IMG/VR virus record: IMGVR_UViG_3300037508_001439 | Coordinates: 1-20,142 of that record | Strand: one strand, 5' to 3' | DNA: 20,142 nt | Source of the DNA: a virus | In this document: one piece after another, positions 1 to 8,093 of the stretch | Numbering within the stretch: the first letter of the stretch is position 1 | How the letters are laid out: each line of letters begins with the position of its first letter | The notes under the pieces: generated by a model | Database searches by the model: none | The model's input: only the letters and a program-made list of their open reading frames with translations | What the model was told of the DNA's origin: nothing | Made by a program: the position numbers and the translations under genes

Positions 1-19
1 ACCAGATTTAATTTCTGGT
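1..19 (-). terminator. Terminator-like hairpin at window edge
   Basis: ACCAGA and TCTGGT form a perfect 6 bp stem around a 7 nt loop, 16 nt past the stop of the capsid-associated gene. Read on the minus strand it ends the head gene cluster. The stem may extend, and a T-tract may follow, beyond the left edge, so whether it is an intrinsic terminator cannot be settled here. Confidence 0.45.
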
Positions 20-34
20 CCTAGTTTAGCCTAT

Positions 35-832
35 TCAGCTGACAGTGCGGTTAGGAAGATAATCTTCGATGTCGTCGTACGCAGGTGCGTCATCGGGCTG
101 GATGTAGCAAATCTCAACGACGAGGTAACCAACTTTACCAGCGGTAGAATCGGCATCCGAAATGTACACACCACCAGAAGTGGAGGTGTCGTTAGCGGCG
201 CCCTTGGCAAACACCTTCATGGTGACAGCACCAGTGTTGGTGTAGTACAGCACACCACCAGACACACCGGCAGCACCGGTGGCAGTCAGGATGGGGTTGG
301 TACCAAAGGCTTGGCTACCACCAGCGAAGTAGATCTTGGTGGCGGCATCACCAGACACAGAGGAAGTCAGGTTGGCTTGCACCACGCCTTCACCCACGCC
401 AGAGGCGGCGGTAGGGCCGCTGGAATCGCGACCGAAGGAGATCACGTTACCGGTGGCGGCATACACACCAGAAGCCACACGGCCATCGCCCCAGCCAGAA
501 GCCACGGAGATCGCAGTGCGATACACGTAGATGGGGAGGGTGGCGCTACCAGAGATCACCATGCCGGTGATGTCAGGACGAGTGTCGTCTTGGCGGTAGG
601 GGGAAGGCACGATCACGTTGCCGGTCACCAGGGGAGTGCCCGAGGTGGCAGACACAGACACATAACCACGCTGCTGGAAGTAGCGATAACCAGGGACGGC
701 CAGCACAGAAGTGGGGCCGCCCTTGGAGGCGTTATTGGTGCCGTCATCGTTGGTATCAATGTTCTTGTACCAACCGTTCAGAGGCTCTGCCCAGTTGCCT
801 GGGTAGATTTTTTTAGCGGATAAATAGGACAT
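35..832 (-). CDS. Putative capsid-associated/decoration protein, beta-rich, 265 aa
   Basis: Last gene of the visible head cluster, 33 nt downstream of the capsid gene. The 265 aa product is rich in Gly, Ser, Thr, Val and Ala with few charges and short alternating hydrophobic stretches, as in beta-rich virion surface proteins. It has no signal peptide or membrane segment. The ATG at 832 follows a GGAG ribosome site with 6 nt spacing. Codons are strongly C-ending (GCC, ACC, GGC), as in the neighbouring capsid and scaffold genes, which suggests high expression. Position right after the capsid gene fits a decoration or minor head protein; a head-completion or tail protein is the alternative. I recognise no specific family, so the role is inferred from context and composition. 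Confidence 0.6.
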   Translation of the reverse strand: MSYLSAKKIYPGNWAEPLNGWYKNIDTNDDGTNNASKGGPTSVLAVPGYRYFQQRGYVSVSATSGTPLVTGNVIVPSPYRQDDTRPDITGMVISGSATLPIYVYRTAISVASGWGDGRVASGVYAATGNVISFGRDSSGPTAASGVGEGVVQANLTSSVSGDAATKIYFAGGSQAFGTNPILTATGAAGVSGGVLYYTNTGAVTMKVFAKGAANDTSTSGGVYISDADSTAGKVGYLVVEICYIQPDDAPAYDDIEDYLPNRTVS

Positions 833-865
833 TTATTTCTCCAGTTTTAGGTTTTATTTTATAAA

Positions 866-2032
866 TCAGACGGTACCGTCATCAGACACATAGCTGAACG
901 CGGTGGTCACGAAGTCCTTGTTCAGGATTTCGAAGCCAGCGTACAGTTGCCAAATCAGAATGATGAAGCGGCTGAAGTCGTCGTTGTTGTTGATCAGCAC
1001 TTGGGCGTTCGGGCCGCCGATACCAACACCGATAGCCTGAGGACCAAAGAAGTAACCTTGGGCAACTTCTTGGTTGGCGTAGCTGCCGCCGGTGCCAGCG
1101 AAGGAGGTGCTGACGTTCTTGGTCGGGAAGTTGGTCGATTCGAAGAACTTAACACCTTCGAACTGAACACCAGTGGGCATCACCGGTTCGCCAGCCAGGA
1201 AATAGCCTTGGCCAGCTTGGGGACCCATGTAGAAGCTGGTGTTGTTAGGCATCATGGGATTACCCATGTACATGCCTTGACCAGGATTACCGGAGTAACG
1301 AGCAATCTCACGGAAGTCGGTGTCACGACGCAGGTGCATCATGAATGTGGGATCGCAGATGCAACGATACAGACCATCGGAGAAGGTCGGCACGTTACGC
1401 TTACGCAGATCCTTGACAACAGTCAGAAGGTCAGTGCGCACCGAGAACTGCTGAAGGTCAGCGGTGTACTCGGTAGAGGTGTAGGTGATTTGACCGGAAG
1501 AGTTCTTGATCTTACCACCAGGGAAGTAATAACCACCTTGGGTTGCGGAGGCAACACCATTGGCTTCGGCTTTGGCGAGTTCGTCGATGAACACGCGGTC
1601 GCGCCAACGGCGGTAGTCGTCAAGCAGGGTCAGGCTGCCGATCGACTGGTGGAACATATTCAGGTTGCCGGTATCCAGCAGCAGACGCTGGGCGGTAACC
1701 AGAGTTTCACGAGCAATCTTGAAGGTGCTGGGCTGGGTCGGATCGCCCGGGTCAGCAGGACCGGTGTATTCCTTCAGCACAACAAGCACCTTCTCTTTGG
1801 TGATGTTGCGGCTGTTGGCAGTACCGATGGTTTGGTCAGCCACGCGCTCACGGCTGTCCTTAGTGCCAGGGGTACCCCAGAACTTGTAGCGGTCTAACTG
1901 AACGGTTTGACCAGGCTGACGGGTGAAGTCGTGGACGACCACGGGCTCCACAGCCATTTCAGCGATGTACGCAGGGTGCGGACGATAGAGTTCCGCGCCG
2001 AGAATTTTTGGGAAATCGTTATCAAGAAACAC
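866..2032 (-). CDS. Major capsid protein (putative)
   Basis: A 388 aa protein in the canonical place after terminase, portal and scaffold. The N-terminus (PHPAYIAEMAVEPVVVHDF, then a Gln/Thr-rich strand) and the central FSDGLYRCICDPTFMMHL followed by LRRDTDFREIARYSG look like the extended arm and P-domain of HK97-fold capsid proteins, some of which place an 'ihP' type strand there. The start is GTG at 2032, with a strong GGAGG at 2043-2047 and 10 nt spacing; no ATG lies close by. Codon use is strongly C-ending, consistent with an abundant protein. A 108 nt spacer upstream holds a possible promoter and a dyad, so it may be transcribed separately from the upstream operon. The assignment rests on gene order and these resemblances. 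Confidence 0.75.
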   Translation of the reverse strand: MFLDNDFPKILGAELYRPHPAYIAEMAVEPVVVHDFTRQPGQTVQLDRYKFWGTPGTKDSRERVADQTIGTANSRNITKEKVLVVLKEYTGPADPGDPTQPSTFKIARETLVTAQRLLLDTGNLNMFHQSIGSLTLLDDYRRWRDRVFIDELAKAEANGVASATQGGYYFPGGKIKNSSGQITYTSTEYTADLQQFSVRTDLLTVVKDLRKRNVPTFSDGLYRCICDPTFMMHLRRDTDFREIARYSGNPGQGMYMGNPMMPNNTSFYMGPQAGQGYFLAGEPVMPTGVQFEGVKFFESTNFPTKNVSTSFAGTGGSYANQEVAQGYFFGPQAIGVGIGGPNAQVLINNNDDFSRFIILIWQLYAGFEILNKDFVTTAFSYVSDDGTV

Positions 2033-2083
2033 TTTGTTTTATCCTCCAGTGTCGCAGGAAGTGTTTTATCGGGTGAAAGATTC

Positions 2084-2099
2084 AGACATTACTATGTCT
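2084..2099. promoter_or_regulatory. Dyad in the capsid gene leader
   Basis: AGACAT, TACT, ATGTCT is a perfect 6 bp inverted repeat with a 4 nt spacer. It lies between the possible -10 at 2112-2120 and the GGAGG ribosome site at 2043-2047, so it would fall in the 5' leader of the capsid mRNA as a hairpin, or act as an operator on DNA. No function is demonstrated. Confidence 0.35.
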
Positions 2100-2111
2100 T
2101 ATCTAACACAA

Positions 2112-2120
2112 ATTTTAGCA
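2112..2120 (-). promoter_or_regulatory. Possible extended -10 promoter for the capsid gene
   Basis: On the minus strand the sequence is TGCTAAAAT, an extended -10 (TGN plus a hexamer matching TATAAT at 5 of 6). It lies in the spacer between the 184 aa gene and the capsid gene, about 80 nt before the capsid start. No good -35 sits 16-18 nt upstream (nearest TTGAAT at 14 nt). It resembles the TGCTATAAT at 9836-9844. Confidence 0.35.
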
Positions 2121-2140
2121 GTTGGTAATTTATTCAAAAA

Positions 2141-2686
2141 CTACATGTACTGCATTGTGGGTGTTTTGTATCGTGCACCCTCAGAATTGCTGGAACCGTA
2201 AGATTCAGGATCAACGGCACCTGTGAAGCCAGGAACACCAAAGGCGCCTGGAACAGCACCTGCAGCCATACCACCTAAACCAGCGAGAGAAGCTGCGCCA
2301 GGAACAGCTAAAGTAGCGGCAGTTTTTTGAACTGTGCTAGCGGGAACATTTCCGGCAGCCACATAAGCACCCCGAAGCACATCCCGCATCTTGCCCAATG
2401 CTTCTGCCCGCTTACCGCCAGGAGGCACAGATTCAATGGCAGCGCTTAATGCTTTGCCAGCTGGAACAATGGCACTTTGCATTGCTTCGCCAATGACAGG
2501 TGCATAGCGCCCGGCTAACCGAGCGGCACCTAAACCACCACGCGCACCAAGTGCAGCAGCTGCTCCACCCAAGGCGGCAGTGCCAGGGGCTTCACCTTGA
2601 CCGGCAAGAGCCCCGCCAACCGCAAGACCTGCGGCGGCGGGAAGCCCATAAGCCAGTAACGGACGTGTTTGTCCTAATGGCCGCAT
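2141..2686 (-). CDS. Ala/Gly-rich hydrophobic structural protein
   Basis: About 181 aa, built largely of Ala, Gly and small hydrophobic residues, with long helical hydrophobic stretches near residues 10-55 and 120-150 and a polar C-terminus ending TPTMQYM. The frame opens at a GTG at 2695 that overlaps the scaffold stop (GTGA). The ATG three codons later (2684-2686) has GGAG at 8 nt spacing and is the better start. It lies between the scaffold-like and capsid genes. Its composition resembles the Ala/Gly-rich proteins at 11856-14284, so a membrane-active or internal head protein is possible. No family is recognised. Confidence 0.6.
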   Translation of the reverse strand: MRPLGQTRPLLAYGLPAAAGLAVGGALAGQGEAPGTAALGGAAAALGARGGLGAARLAGRYAPVIGEAMQSAIVPAGKALSAAIESVPPGGKRAEALGKMRDVLRGAYVAAGNVPASTVQKTAATLAVPGAASLAGLGGMAAGAVPGAFGVPGFTGAVDPESYGSSNSEGARYKTPTMQYM

Positions 2687-2691
2687 GGCCG

Positions 2692-3645
2692 TCACTCCAT
2701 TACAAACAGTTTGTTGGCAACAACTTGAGGCTGGGCTTGATTCAGAATGCGCCAGGCATTCTGGGGATCACGCGCCATGATGTCGTTAAAGTTGCCCCAG
2801 AAGTTTTCAGGTTGCTGAGGAGCCGAGGCGGCAGGAGGAGCCGGGAACTCATTCATTTGGTAATCAACCGCTTCGGTGGGATAACCACGAGTTTCCAGTT
2901 GAGCCTCGTTTTCGTACACAGGGTACGGACCTTCAGGACCAAAGAACTTCAGGGTGTAATCGCTGAGCACATCGGGGTTCGTAAGAATCTCGTTGTAAGC
3001 CAGGTTCTCCTGGTGCTCATTCACCGCAAAGTTTGCGTAACCCTTAATGGTTTCAGCGGCGCGGTTTCCCCACTCGACGGCGCTGTCCAGCATCCCTTCC
3101 AGATTCAGGGCGTACTGGTTCAGAATTGCCGGTGCTTCGATTCCGAACGCGTCCACCACTTGGCGGCTGTCCTGGCTCATTCCCAGGTAATCCGCGATTT
3201 GCTCCAAGGATGGTGTCGAGGAGGTTTGGGAAGAGCTGGGCGAGTAAGCCTGGTTGAGATACGAGGTCGGCGCTGCCGATTGTTGCGTAGCTTGGGCGCT
3301 GTTCAACCCGTAGTTGGCCGGGGAAAACTGAGTCGTCGGAGCCGACGGTTGACCCTGGAACGGGGATTGGACTGGAGCGCTCAGCAGGTTGACTACTTTG
3401 TTGAACGCCGATTCCCAGGGATTGCTCTGCGGAGCCTCCGGTTGGGATTGGGGGGCGTACTGAGTAGGGCTGGATTGGTAGCTGGGGATCCCCTGAGGTA
3501 CCGCTTGGGGGTAGCTCGTACCCACTTGATACGCCATCGGTGCCGGAGCCGCTTGCTGCGGAGCTGCCACCACGTAGCTGCTGGGAGCCACCGCCGCCGG
3601 TGCTTGGCTCGTCTGTGGGATCGATTGGACGGTAGCGTCCTGCAT
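2692..3645 (-). CDS. Putative scaffold / head-assembly protein, 317 aa
   Basis: The gene starts inside the portal reading frame. The first ~140 residues are low-complexity (Pro, Gln, Ala, Ser) and probably disordered; residues ~145-250 are charged and helical (LEQIADYLGM, DSAVEWGNRAAETIKGY); the C-terminus is helical. This layout and the place between portal and capsid suit a scaffolding or internal head protein; a head protease is not supported, as no catalytic motif is visible. The ATG at 3645 has a near-perfect AAGGAG at 3653-3658 with 7 nt spacing. Codons are strongly C/G-ending, as in the capsid gene, so this frame is well supported. Its first 197 codons share bases with the portal frame. 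Confidence 0.65.
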   Translation of the reverse strand: MQDATVQSIPQTSQAPAAVAPSSYVVAAPQQAAPAPMAYQVGTSYPQAVPQGIPSYQSSPTQYAPQSQPEAPQSNPWESAFNKVVNLLSAPVQSPFQGQPSAPTTQFSPANYGLNSAQATQQSAAPTSYLNQAYSPSSSQTSSTPSLEQIADYLGMSQDSRQVVDAFGIEAPAILNQYALNLEGMLDSAVEWGNRAAETIKGYANFAVNEHQENLAYNEILTNPDVLSDYTLKFFGPEGPYPVYENEAQLETRGYPTEAVDYQMNEFPAPPAASAPQQPENFWGNFNDIMARDPQNAWRILNQAQPQVVANKLFVME

Positions 3646-5392
3646 AACTCATCTCCTTTTGTAGAGCTTCTAAAGTGCGATACAGATATGGGGTTAAATC
3701 CAATCGCGGATCCGCAGCCATCGGTAAATCCGGTGATTGCGGGTGGGGGGTCTGCATCATTCCTCCCACGAGGCGAGCGAAAGAAGAATATGCATTCTGT
3801 AATTCACCCACCATCCTGAACGGGAACCCCGATAGCATCGCGGCCCGCTCCTCATCCGTTTTTGACGGGAAGAGGTATTTCAGTGCTTCAATGCTATCAA
3901 CACCTAATTCTTGCAGATTTCGTACAACAATGGAGTTATTTAATACATCTTGGGTTGAATCTTCGTAAACAGGACCAAGCCAACGCCACAACATTGTGAC
4001 ATCACCGTCTGGAATTAAGCCAAGAACACCGGGGGGTATTTGCTGTGTCTTAAGGCAAGCCATCATTAACTGCTTGACTTGATCTTCAAACATCGAAATC
4101 GCATCTTCGTAAGCAGCAATGTCTTGATCGGAAGCGTTGTTTGGTAGCTCCAGGGGCTTTTCAAGTCCTGCTGCAGCCGCTAGCGTTTCGCGGAATAGGC
4201 GTTCTTCTTGATAAATAATGAGTTCCAAACAACGGCAAATTCCGTAGGTATAAATAGCGTTTGCTTTTTTCTTTGACGTGGCTGAAACGCGACCAAACAA
4301 AGACTTGTATTCAGTAGCAGTCACGCCAGCTGAAATGGAAAGTTCGTCAACGCCACCAAGGGCAGTTCGAATTTCTTCTCTATATTGACGAGCGAAAGAA
4401 TTTTGGTCCCCGGTGATTGCATCAGGAACAATGTAACCAACTCGGTCGTTTGGCTCCAGGTTTGCAATAACGCGTGGAACACGAATCTGACCATCAACTC
4501 CACGAGAAATGGGATCAGATTTAAACCGAGACTGACTCAGTGCGCCCATCCCTGTAAAGCCTGAGTTAGCCGCAATAGATGGACGCTGTACAACAGATTC
4601 TCCACCGGCCTCCATTAGGTCGGTTTTTGGACGAGATGAAAGGAGGGTTGGATTACCAAAGAACTGCACGTTCTTACGCATGGTGCGCACGATTTCATCA
4701 TGCGTGCAAATGTGATTGGCTAGCGCATCAAACTCACCAACACCTTCTGTTGCAAAGCCTTTGGGGTTATTAAAAATTTCTACGCAAGGAATAAAACGTA
4801 AGGTATTTTTAAAAGTCTTTGTTCGACCAGGGACTGTGTACTGGGGCTGCTCGAACGAGATTTCACCTTCAGAATGAGTTTCTTCAATAACATCTCGTTT
4901 AATGGACAAACGGATGTAACGCTTGGCGCCTTGCCCCATGGTGGCAGGACCGGTGAGGCTACCTGCTTGAATGTCTTGATCAAAACCAAAACCACGACGA
5001 ACCTTATAGCTGTAAATGATTACAACTTCATCAATTTCGCCATCGATGTTGTAATAAGTTCTGTACTCGTGCCGACGAAAATAATAAAGTCTGTAATTGT
5101 TTTTGGTTGGACGAATATAAAAAAGACCTTGTCCATCACAAAGGAAATAATCCCAGATGGAATCTAGGCGCGTATCAATTTGGTTGTATTTAATTACGCG
5201 ATCAATAAAGTCTTTGCGCTGGTTGCCGAAGTTATCTTGTGCCGGAAAAAATTCAACACCCTGGCGGATGCCAAACAATTTCATCTGGGCAAGATGGGAC
5301 GCCACCACGCCGGTGTCAATCATTGACCCACCGTCTTTATCAAGGTAGGAATCAATAATTTCTTTAAGGCGTGCTTTAGCGTCGACAGCCAT
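3053..5392 (-). CDS. Portal protein with long C-terminal extension
   Basis: The 779 aa product starts at the ATG at 5392, overlapping the stop of the 49 aa gene (TAATG). Residues ~1-580 form a portal-like core: acidic and aromatic early region, an FFGNPTLLSSRP segment near residue 245, long helices in the second half (DVLNNSIVVRNLQELGVDS), and a normal portal length. Gene order after terL and before scaffold and capsid supports this. Residues ~582-779 are different: Gly/Ser/Pro-rich, then a very basic tail (GQRRRVGKPRR), encoded wholly inside the scaffold-like gene in another frame. The extension may be a real overprinted domain or merely an open frame without a stop; the core assignment does not depend on it. 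I recognise the portal by context and general resemblance only. Confidence 0.75.
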   Translation of the reverse strand: MAVDAKARLKEIIDSYLDKDGGSMIDTGVVASHLAQMKLFGIRQGVEFFPAQDNFGNQRKDFIDRVIKYNQIDTRLDSIWDYFLCDGQGLFYIRPTKNNYRLYYFRRHEYRTYYNIDGEIDEVVIIYSYKVRRGFGFDQDIQAGSLTGPATMGQGAKRYIRLSIKRDVIEETHSEGEISFEQPQYTVPGRTKTFKNTLRFIPCVEIFNNPKGFATEGVGEFDALANHICTHDEIVRTMRKNVQFFGNPTLLSSRPKTDLMEAGGESVVQRPSIAANSGFTGMGALSQSRFKSDPISRGVDGQIRVPRVIANLEPNDRVGYIVPDAITGDQNSFARQYREEIRTALGGVDELSISAGVTATEYKSLFGRVSATSKKKANAIYTYGICRCLELIIYQEERLFRETLAAAAGLEKPLELPNNASDQDIAAYEDAISMFEDQVKQLMMACLKTQQIPPGVLGLIPDGDVTMLWRWLGPVYEDSTQDVLNNSIVVRNLQELGVDSIEALKYLFPSKTDEERAAMLSGFPFRMVGELQNAYSSFARLVGGMMQTPHPQSPDLPMAADPRLDLTPYLYRTLEALQKEMSYAGRYRPIDPTDEPSTGGGGSQQLRGGSSAASGSGTDGVSSGYELPPSGTSGDPQLPIQPYSVRPPIPTGGSAEQSLGIGVQQSSQPAERSSPIPVPGSTVGSDDSVFPGQLRVEQRPSYATIGSADLVSQPGLLAQLFPNLLDTILGANRGLPGNEPGQPPSGGRVRNRSTGNSEPVRPESGRDAGQRRRVGKPRR

Positions 5393-5541
5393 TAACTATT
5401 TGCCTCTTGCTGTAAATAAATCTTAGCAGTTTTCTTGTCTTGTTTCTTTTGCCAAAGCCAACGTTTAAAGTACGCAATTTCACCAGAAGTATAAAGCTCC
5501 GGATGTTTCAACGCTTCTTTAACGAGCTTTTTCTTTTTCAT
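5392..5541 (-). CDS. Small basic hypothetical protein, 49 aa
   Basis: It starts ATG at 5539-5541, overlapping the TGA of the upstream 164 aa gene by one base, and ends in TAA sharing one base with the portal ATG. The product begins MKKKKLVKEALKHPELYTSG and continues with Tyr/Trp-rich YFKRWLWQ. It looks like a short head-cluster protein coupled to portal translation. A similar Lys-rich small protein is common beside phage portal genes in my memory, but I cannot name a function. The perfect stop/start packing on both sides makes it a real gene. Confidence 0.7.
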   Translation of the reverse strand: MKKKKLVKEALKHPELYTSGEIAYFKRWLWQKKQDKKTAKIYLQQEANS

Positions 5542-6035
5542 CAGGAGACTGTTTTATTTTGGAACCCAGCGGGAACCTGTTGTCCATATTGAGGACCAGC
5601 AAAGAAACCTGCATTACCCATGGGAACAGGTCCTTGCAATCCGCCAAAAGCAAGAGGAAGCTGAGGGCCGGCCCCGGGCATAATGCCACGACGACGCAGT
5701 TCTTCGTTCAGCTGTTGGTTTTGTTGCGTACCACCTTCGTAAAGACGCTTTAACTGTTCGCCGGAACGACCGCCCAGTGCACCGGAGCTACGGTTGATGT
5801 CAAAACTTGGATTACCCGCAAGCATACTGGGAGAAGAAAAGGATGCCTGCGGTGCCGCGCCAGAGGCAGGTGGCAAACCAAATTGCTCCCTAAAACCTGG
5901 AGGGGGAGGTGTCCCGGGTTGCTGCAGACGCCTAAGCAGCTCGCGATCCACAGGACGATTGGGAATGCCACCAGGGTTAACCGCAGCTACATTACCTGGC
6001 GCACCTGGGACGTTAACTTCACCGCCGTAAAACAT
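5541..6035 (-). CDS. Pro/Gly/Gln-rich structural protein, 164 aa
   Basis: Low-complexity product rich in Pro, Gly, Gln, Asn and Ala (e.g. QQPGTPPPPGFREQFGLPP at ~38-56), with a short charged helix around residues 90-115. It is probably intrinsically disordered. It lies between the AbrB-like gene (26 nt gap) and the 49 aa gene (1 nt overlap). Its composition fits a minor virion or head-vertex linker protein. No family or motif was recognised. Confidence 0.55.
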   Translation of the reverse strand: MFYGGEVNVPGAPGNVAAVNPGGIPNRPVDRELLRRLQQPGTPPPPGFREQFGLPPASGAAPQASFSSPSMLAGNPSFDINRSSGALGGRSGEQLKRLYEGGTQQNQQLNEELRRRGIMPGAGPQLPLAFGGLQGPVPMGNAGFFAGPQYGQQVPAGFQNKTVS

Positions 6036-6061
6036 TTCTTTATTCTCTTGATTTTTCTATT

Positions 6062-6244
6062 TTAGTCCTCTAATACCTCGTATCCCACGGGATCATGGAC
6101 TTTTGACAGAACAATGCCATCTCCCCGCACATCCCAATTCAACACGTCTCCTTCTTGCCAGCCAAGATCTTCAATCACTTCTTCGGGTAAAACAATATAT
6201 TGATCACCGTTTTCGTCTTCTTGAACTTCAAGAATGTAGCTCAT
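6062..6244 (-). CDS. AbrB/MazE-type small DNA-binding protein
   Basis: A 60 aa product that looks like one swapped-hairpin (SpoVT/AbrB) fold: residues 13-48 read GDQYIVLPEEVIEDLGWQEG then a strand with GDGIVLSK, matching the family pattern of a hydrophobic strand, 'LP..v...LGw..GD.l' and a second strand. Such proteins bind DNA as dimers and act as transition-state regulators or antitoxins. No toxin gene is adjacent. It overlaps the 110 aa gene by 4 bases (ATGA), so it is expressed with the late operon and could be a late regulator. The fold call is from motif resemblance. Confidence 0.6.
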   Translation of the reverse strand: MSYILEVQEDENGDQYIVLPEEVIEDLGWQEGDVLNWDVRGDGIVLSKVHDPVGYEVLED

Positions 6245-6573
6245 TTTGCCAATAGCTTTTCCATAAGCTTATCAAGTTTATTGTTAATTTGCCTAAAGTT
6301 TTCGTGCATTTCTTGAATTTCCCTCAAGAAATCAACTTTTAAAACATAGTCAAGAGGCATGCGATTAACTTGATCTTCCAATGTGTCTAGGCGGCGTTTT
6401 TGAGATGATGTGTAATCAATTGCATTTTGAACGCGCTCACTTTGGCGATCGAGGATGCGATTAGCAACCCACGCACCTCCAGTAAGAGCCGATGCAGCTG
6501 CCGTAACCGCAATTGCAATGTACTCTGGGCCCACAACAAAAACTTTTTTTCTTATTCTAGGATTAGTAATCAA
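6241..6573 (-). CDS. TM plus coiled-coil small protein, 110 aa
   Basis: One hydrophobic segment (about residues 17-40, EYIAIAVTAAASALTGGAWV) is followed by a long charged helix (~40-105) ending LDKLMEKLLAK, typical of a membrane-anchored coiled coil. A holin-like or lysis-accessory role, or a virion membrane protein, is possible but not shown. The start is TTG at 6571-6573, 11 bases inside the terL 3' end, with an AAAGGA site 10 nt upstream. An internal GTG at residue 14 is an alternative start. It lies just downstream of terL and overlaps the AbrB-like gene by 4 bases. Confidence 0.6.
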   Translation of the reverse strand: MITNPRIRKKVFVVGPEYIAIAVTAAASALTGGAWVANRILDRQSERVQNAIDYTSSQKRRLDTLEDQVNRMPLDYVLKVDFLREIQEMHENFRQINNKLDKLMEKLLAK

Positions 6574-8089
6574 GCTGCAATTGTCCTTTTCGTGCTAATC
6601 CAGTAACAAGCCAGACGAGAGCGTCGACGCAATCGTCGTGACTGCTAACACCAAAGTTAGTTAGCTCTTCAAACAAAGCTGTGAAATTACGAAAACGATT
6701 AAAGATAATTTTGCGATCTTCAAACATGCCCATGATTCCACGGAAACGGGCCAGTTTATCAGCGCGGAAACCTTTGACAGGATGCCAGATTAAGTTGTAA
6801 AGCCCCTCGTTGTTTAAACAAACACGTTTAAAGTCAGCTTCTAAGGAAGCCTGGTACTGCACAGCTTCTGACCAAATATCACATGTTGAGTACGTTGGAA
6901 AATAATTGCCGTTTTCATCTCTACCTATGATGGACCAATCATTGAGAAGTTCTTTCATAGCGTCAAGTTTTTCTAAATTACCCATGACGCGTATGCGGCG
7001 GTAGTCAATGATATGAATGCGATCGCCAATACGCCCGCCAAGAATCATGACGGTGTAGTCATTCTTTTCTTTTGTGCCAGCAGAAAGATCAACACCAATA
7101 CCAAGCGTATCGAACTCCGTTGAAATCTCGGCTTTTACGATTAATTCTGGAGCAAGCGATAGCTCATTTTGCCTGACAATTTGATTCATGTACTGAAAAG
7201 AAAAAGCAATAGGAGCTTGCCTTTTCTTTTCTTTTAGGTACTCAAGTGACCACATCTCTGGCCAGTAGGACTCCTCATCACCAGTCTTTAAATTGTTAAG
7301 GATTGCTGACAAAACAATCTGAGTCCAGTTATTTTGTTCGTTGAAAGTAGTCGCATGAATATCATCATGGCGGAAGCGAGTACCAAGACAAATTGCACGT
7401 CCGCCTTCGAACATGGTGGGTGCAATCACAGCATTCCAGTTATCCTGCATTGTTTTACGGATATCTGGATTGGAAATATCAGCTGCAGATTTAATAGCGT
7501 CATCAATCATCACAAGATGAGAACGCTTGGATGTCACTGAACCCTTAAGGCCCGCAGCGCAAAGAGTAAATTGCTCGTCACCTGTTACATCAATACCAGC
7601 AAACTTATGGTCAATGGACCAGTATTCATTACTGGTGGCATTTTTTAAAAGGCGAACTTTTGGAAAAACTTCTTGATAACGTTTGCTAGAAATAATGCGT
7701 TTAATTGTTGCCGACTTAGAACGCGCAATATCAACTGTGTACGACAAATAAAGGATCTGCAGGGGCATCTTGGCATGTGTGTGAATGCCAATTGCCCAGG
7801 CAGTTAAAAGTCCCAAGACGGTTGATTTGGCCGAGCCCCTTGGCGCCAAAAGGTCGATGTTGGGGCCAGCAATTTTAATTAGACAAGAGCTGTCTTCGTT
7901 TGTTACAAAGTGACGATGCCAGTCTTTATGGTGTTGAGCTGGTGGTTTATCCGCTACGTACTCACAAAAATATGCAAAATCTTCTTGCGCACGCTTTAAC
8001 AGATCTTCGTTCTTAGGCTTTTTTAACTGCTGATTACGAGCAGCAGCTTTGGCATTACGCCTATGGGCTAAATGAACGTAGGAGGGCAC
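6563..8089 (-). CDS. terL: Terminase large subunit
   Basis: DNA-packaging motor, 508 aa. The ATPase domain has a Walker A-like LLAPRGSAKST at about residues 80-90, a Walker B LVMIDD near 192-197 and a coupling-type LGTRF near 235-239. The C-terminal RNase H-like nuclease is complete: IGVDLSAG with Asp334, an acidic site around CDIWSEA (403-409), and SSHDDCVDA with Asp485/486/489. Length is typical for the family. The frame starts at GTG 8089, the first usable codon after an in-frame TGA; there is no visible Shine-Dalgarno site and a 9 bp stem hairpin lies just upstream. The 3' end overlaps the next gene by 11 bases. Products of the terS-like gene should supply the DNA-recognition partner. Confidence 0.93.
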   Translation of the reverse strand: MPSYVHLAHRRNAKAAARNQQLKKPKNEDLLKRAQEDFAYFCEYVADKPPAQHHKDWHRHFVTNEDSSCLIKIAGPNIDLLAPRGSAKSTVLGLLTAWAIGIHTHAKMPLQILYLSYTVDIARSKSATIKRIISSKRYQEVFPKVRLLKNATSNEYWSIDHKFAGIDVTGDEQFTLCAAGLKGSVTSKRSHLVMIDDAIKSAADISNPDIRKTMQDNWNAVIAPTMFEGGRAICLGTRFRHDDIHATTFNEQNNWTQIVLSAILNNLKTGDEESYWPEMWSLEYLKEKKRQAPIAFSFQYMNQIVRQNELSLAPELIVKAEISTEFDTLGIGVDLSAGTKEKNDYTVMILGGRIGDRIHIIDYRRIRVMGNLEKLDAMKELLNDWSIIGRDENGNYFPTYSTCDIWSEAVQYQASLEADFKRVCLNNEGLYNLIWHPVKGFRADKLARFRGIMGMFEDRKIIFNRFRNFTALFEELTNFGVSSHDDCVDALVWLVTGLARKGQLQLDY

Positions 8090-8093
8090 AAGA

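Noticed and set aside
947-1897. Long plus-strand open frame opposite the capsid gene
   Set aside because: It mirrors the capsid codons and has no ribosome site; the minus-strand gene has the right order, length and SD.
2500-3819. 439-codon plus-strand open frame over the scaffold and 184 aa genes
   Set aside because: It overlaps three supported minus-strand genes, is low-complexity (Arg/Leu/His-rich) and lacks a ribosome site; a by-product of GC-rich codons.
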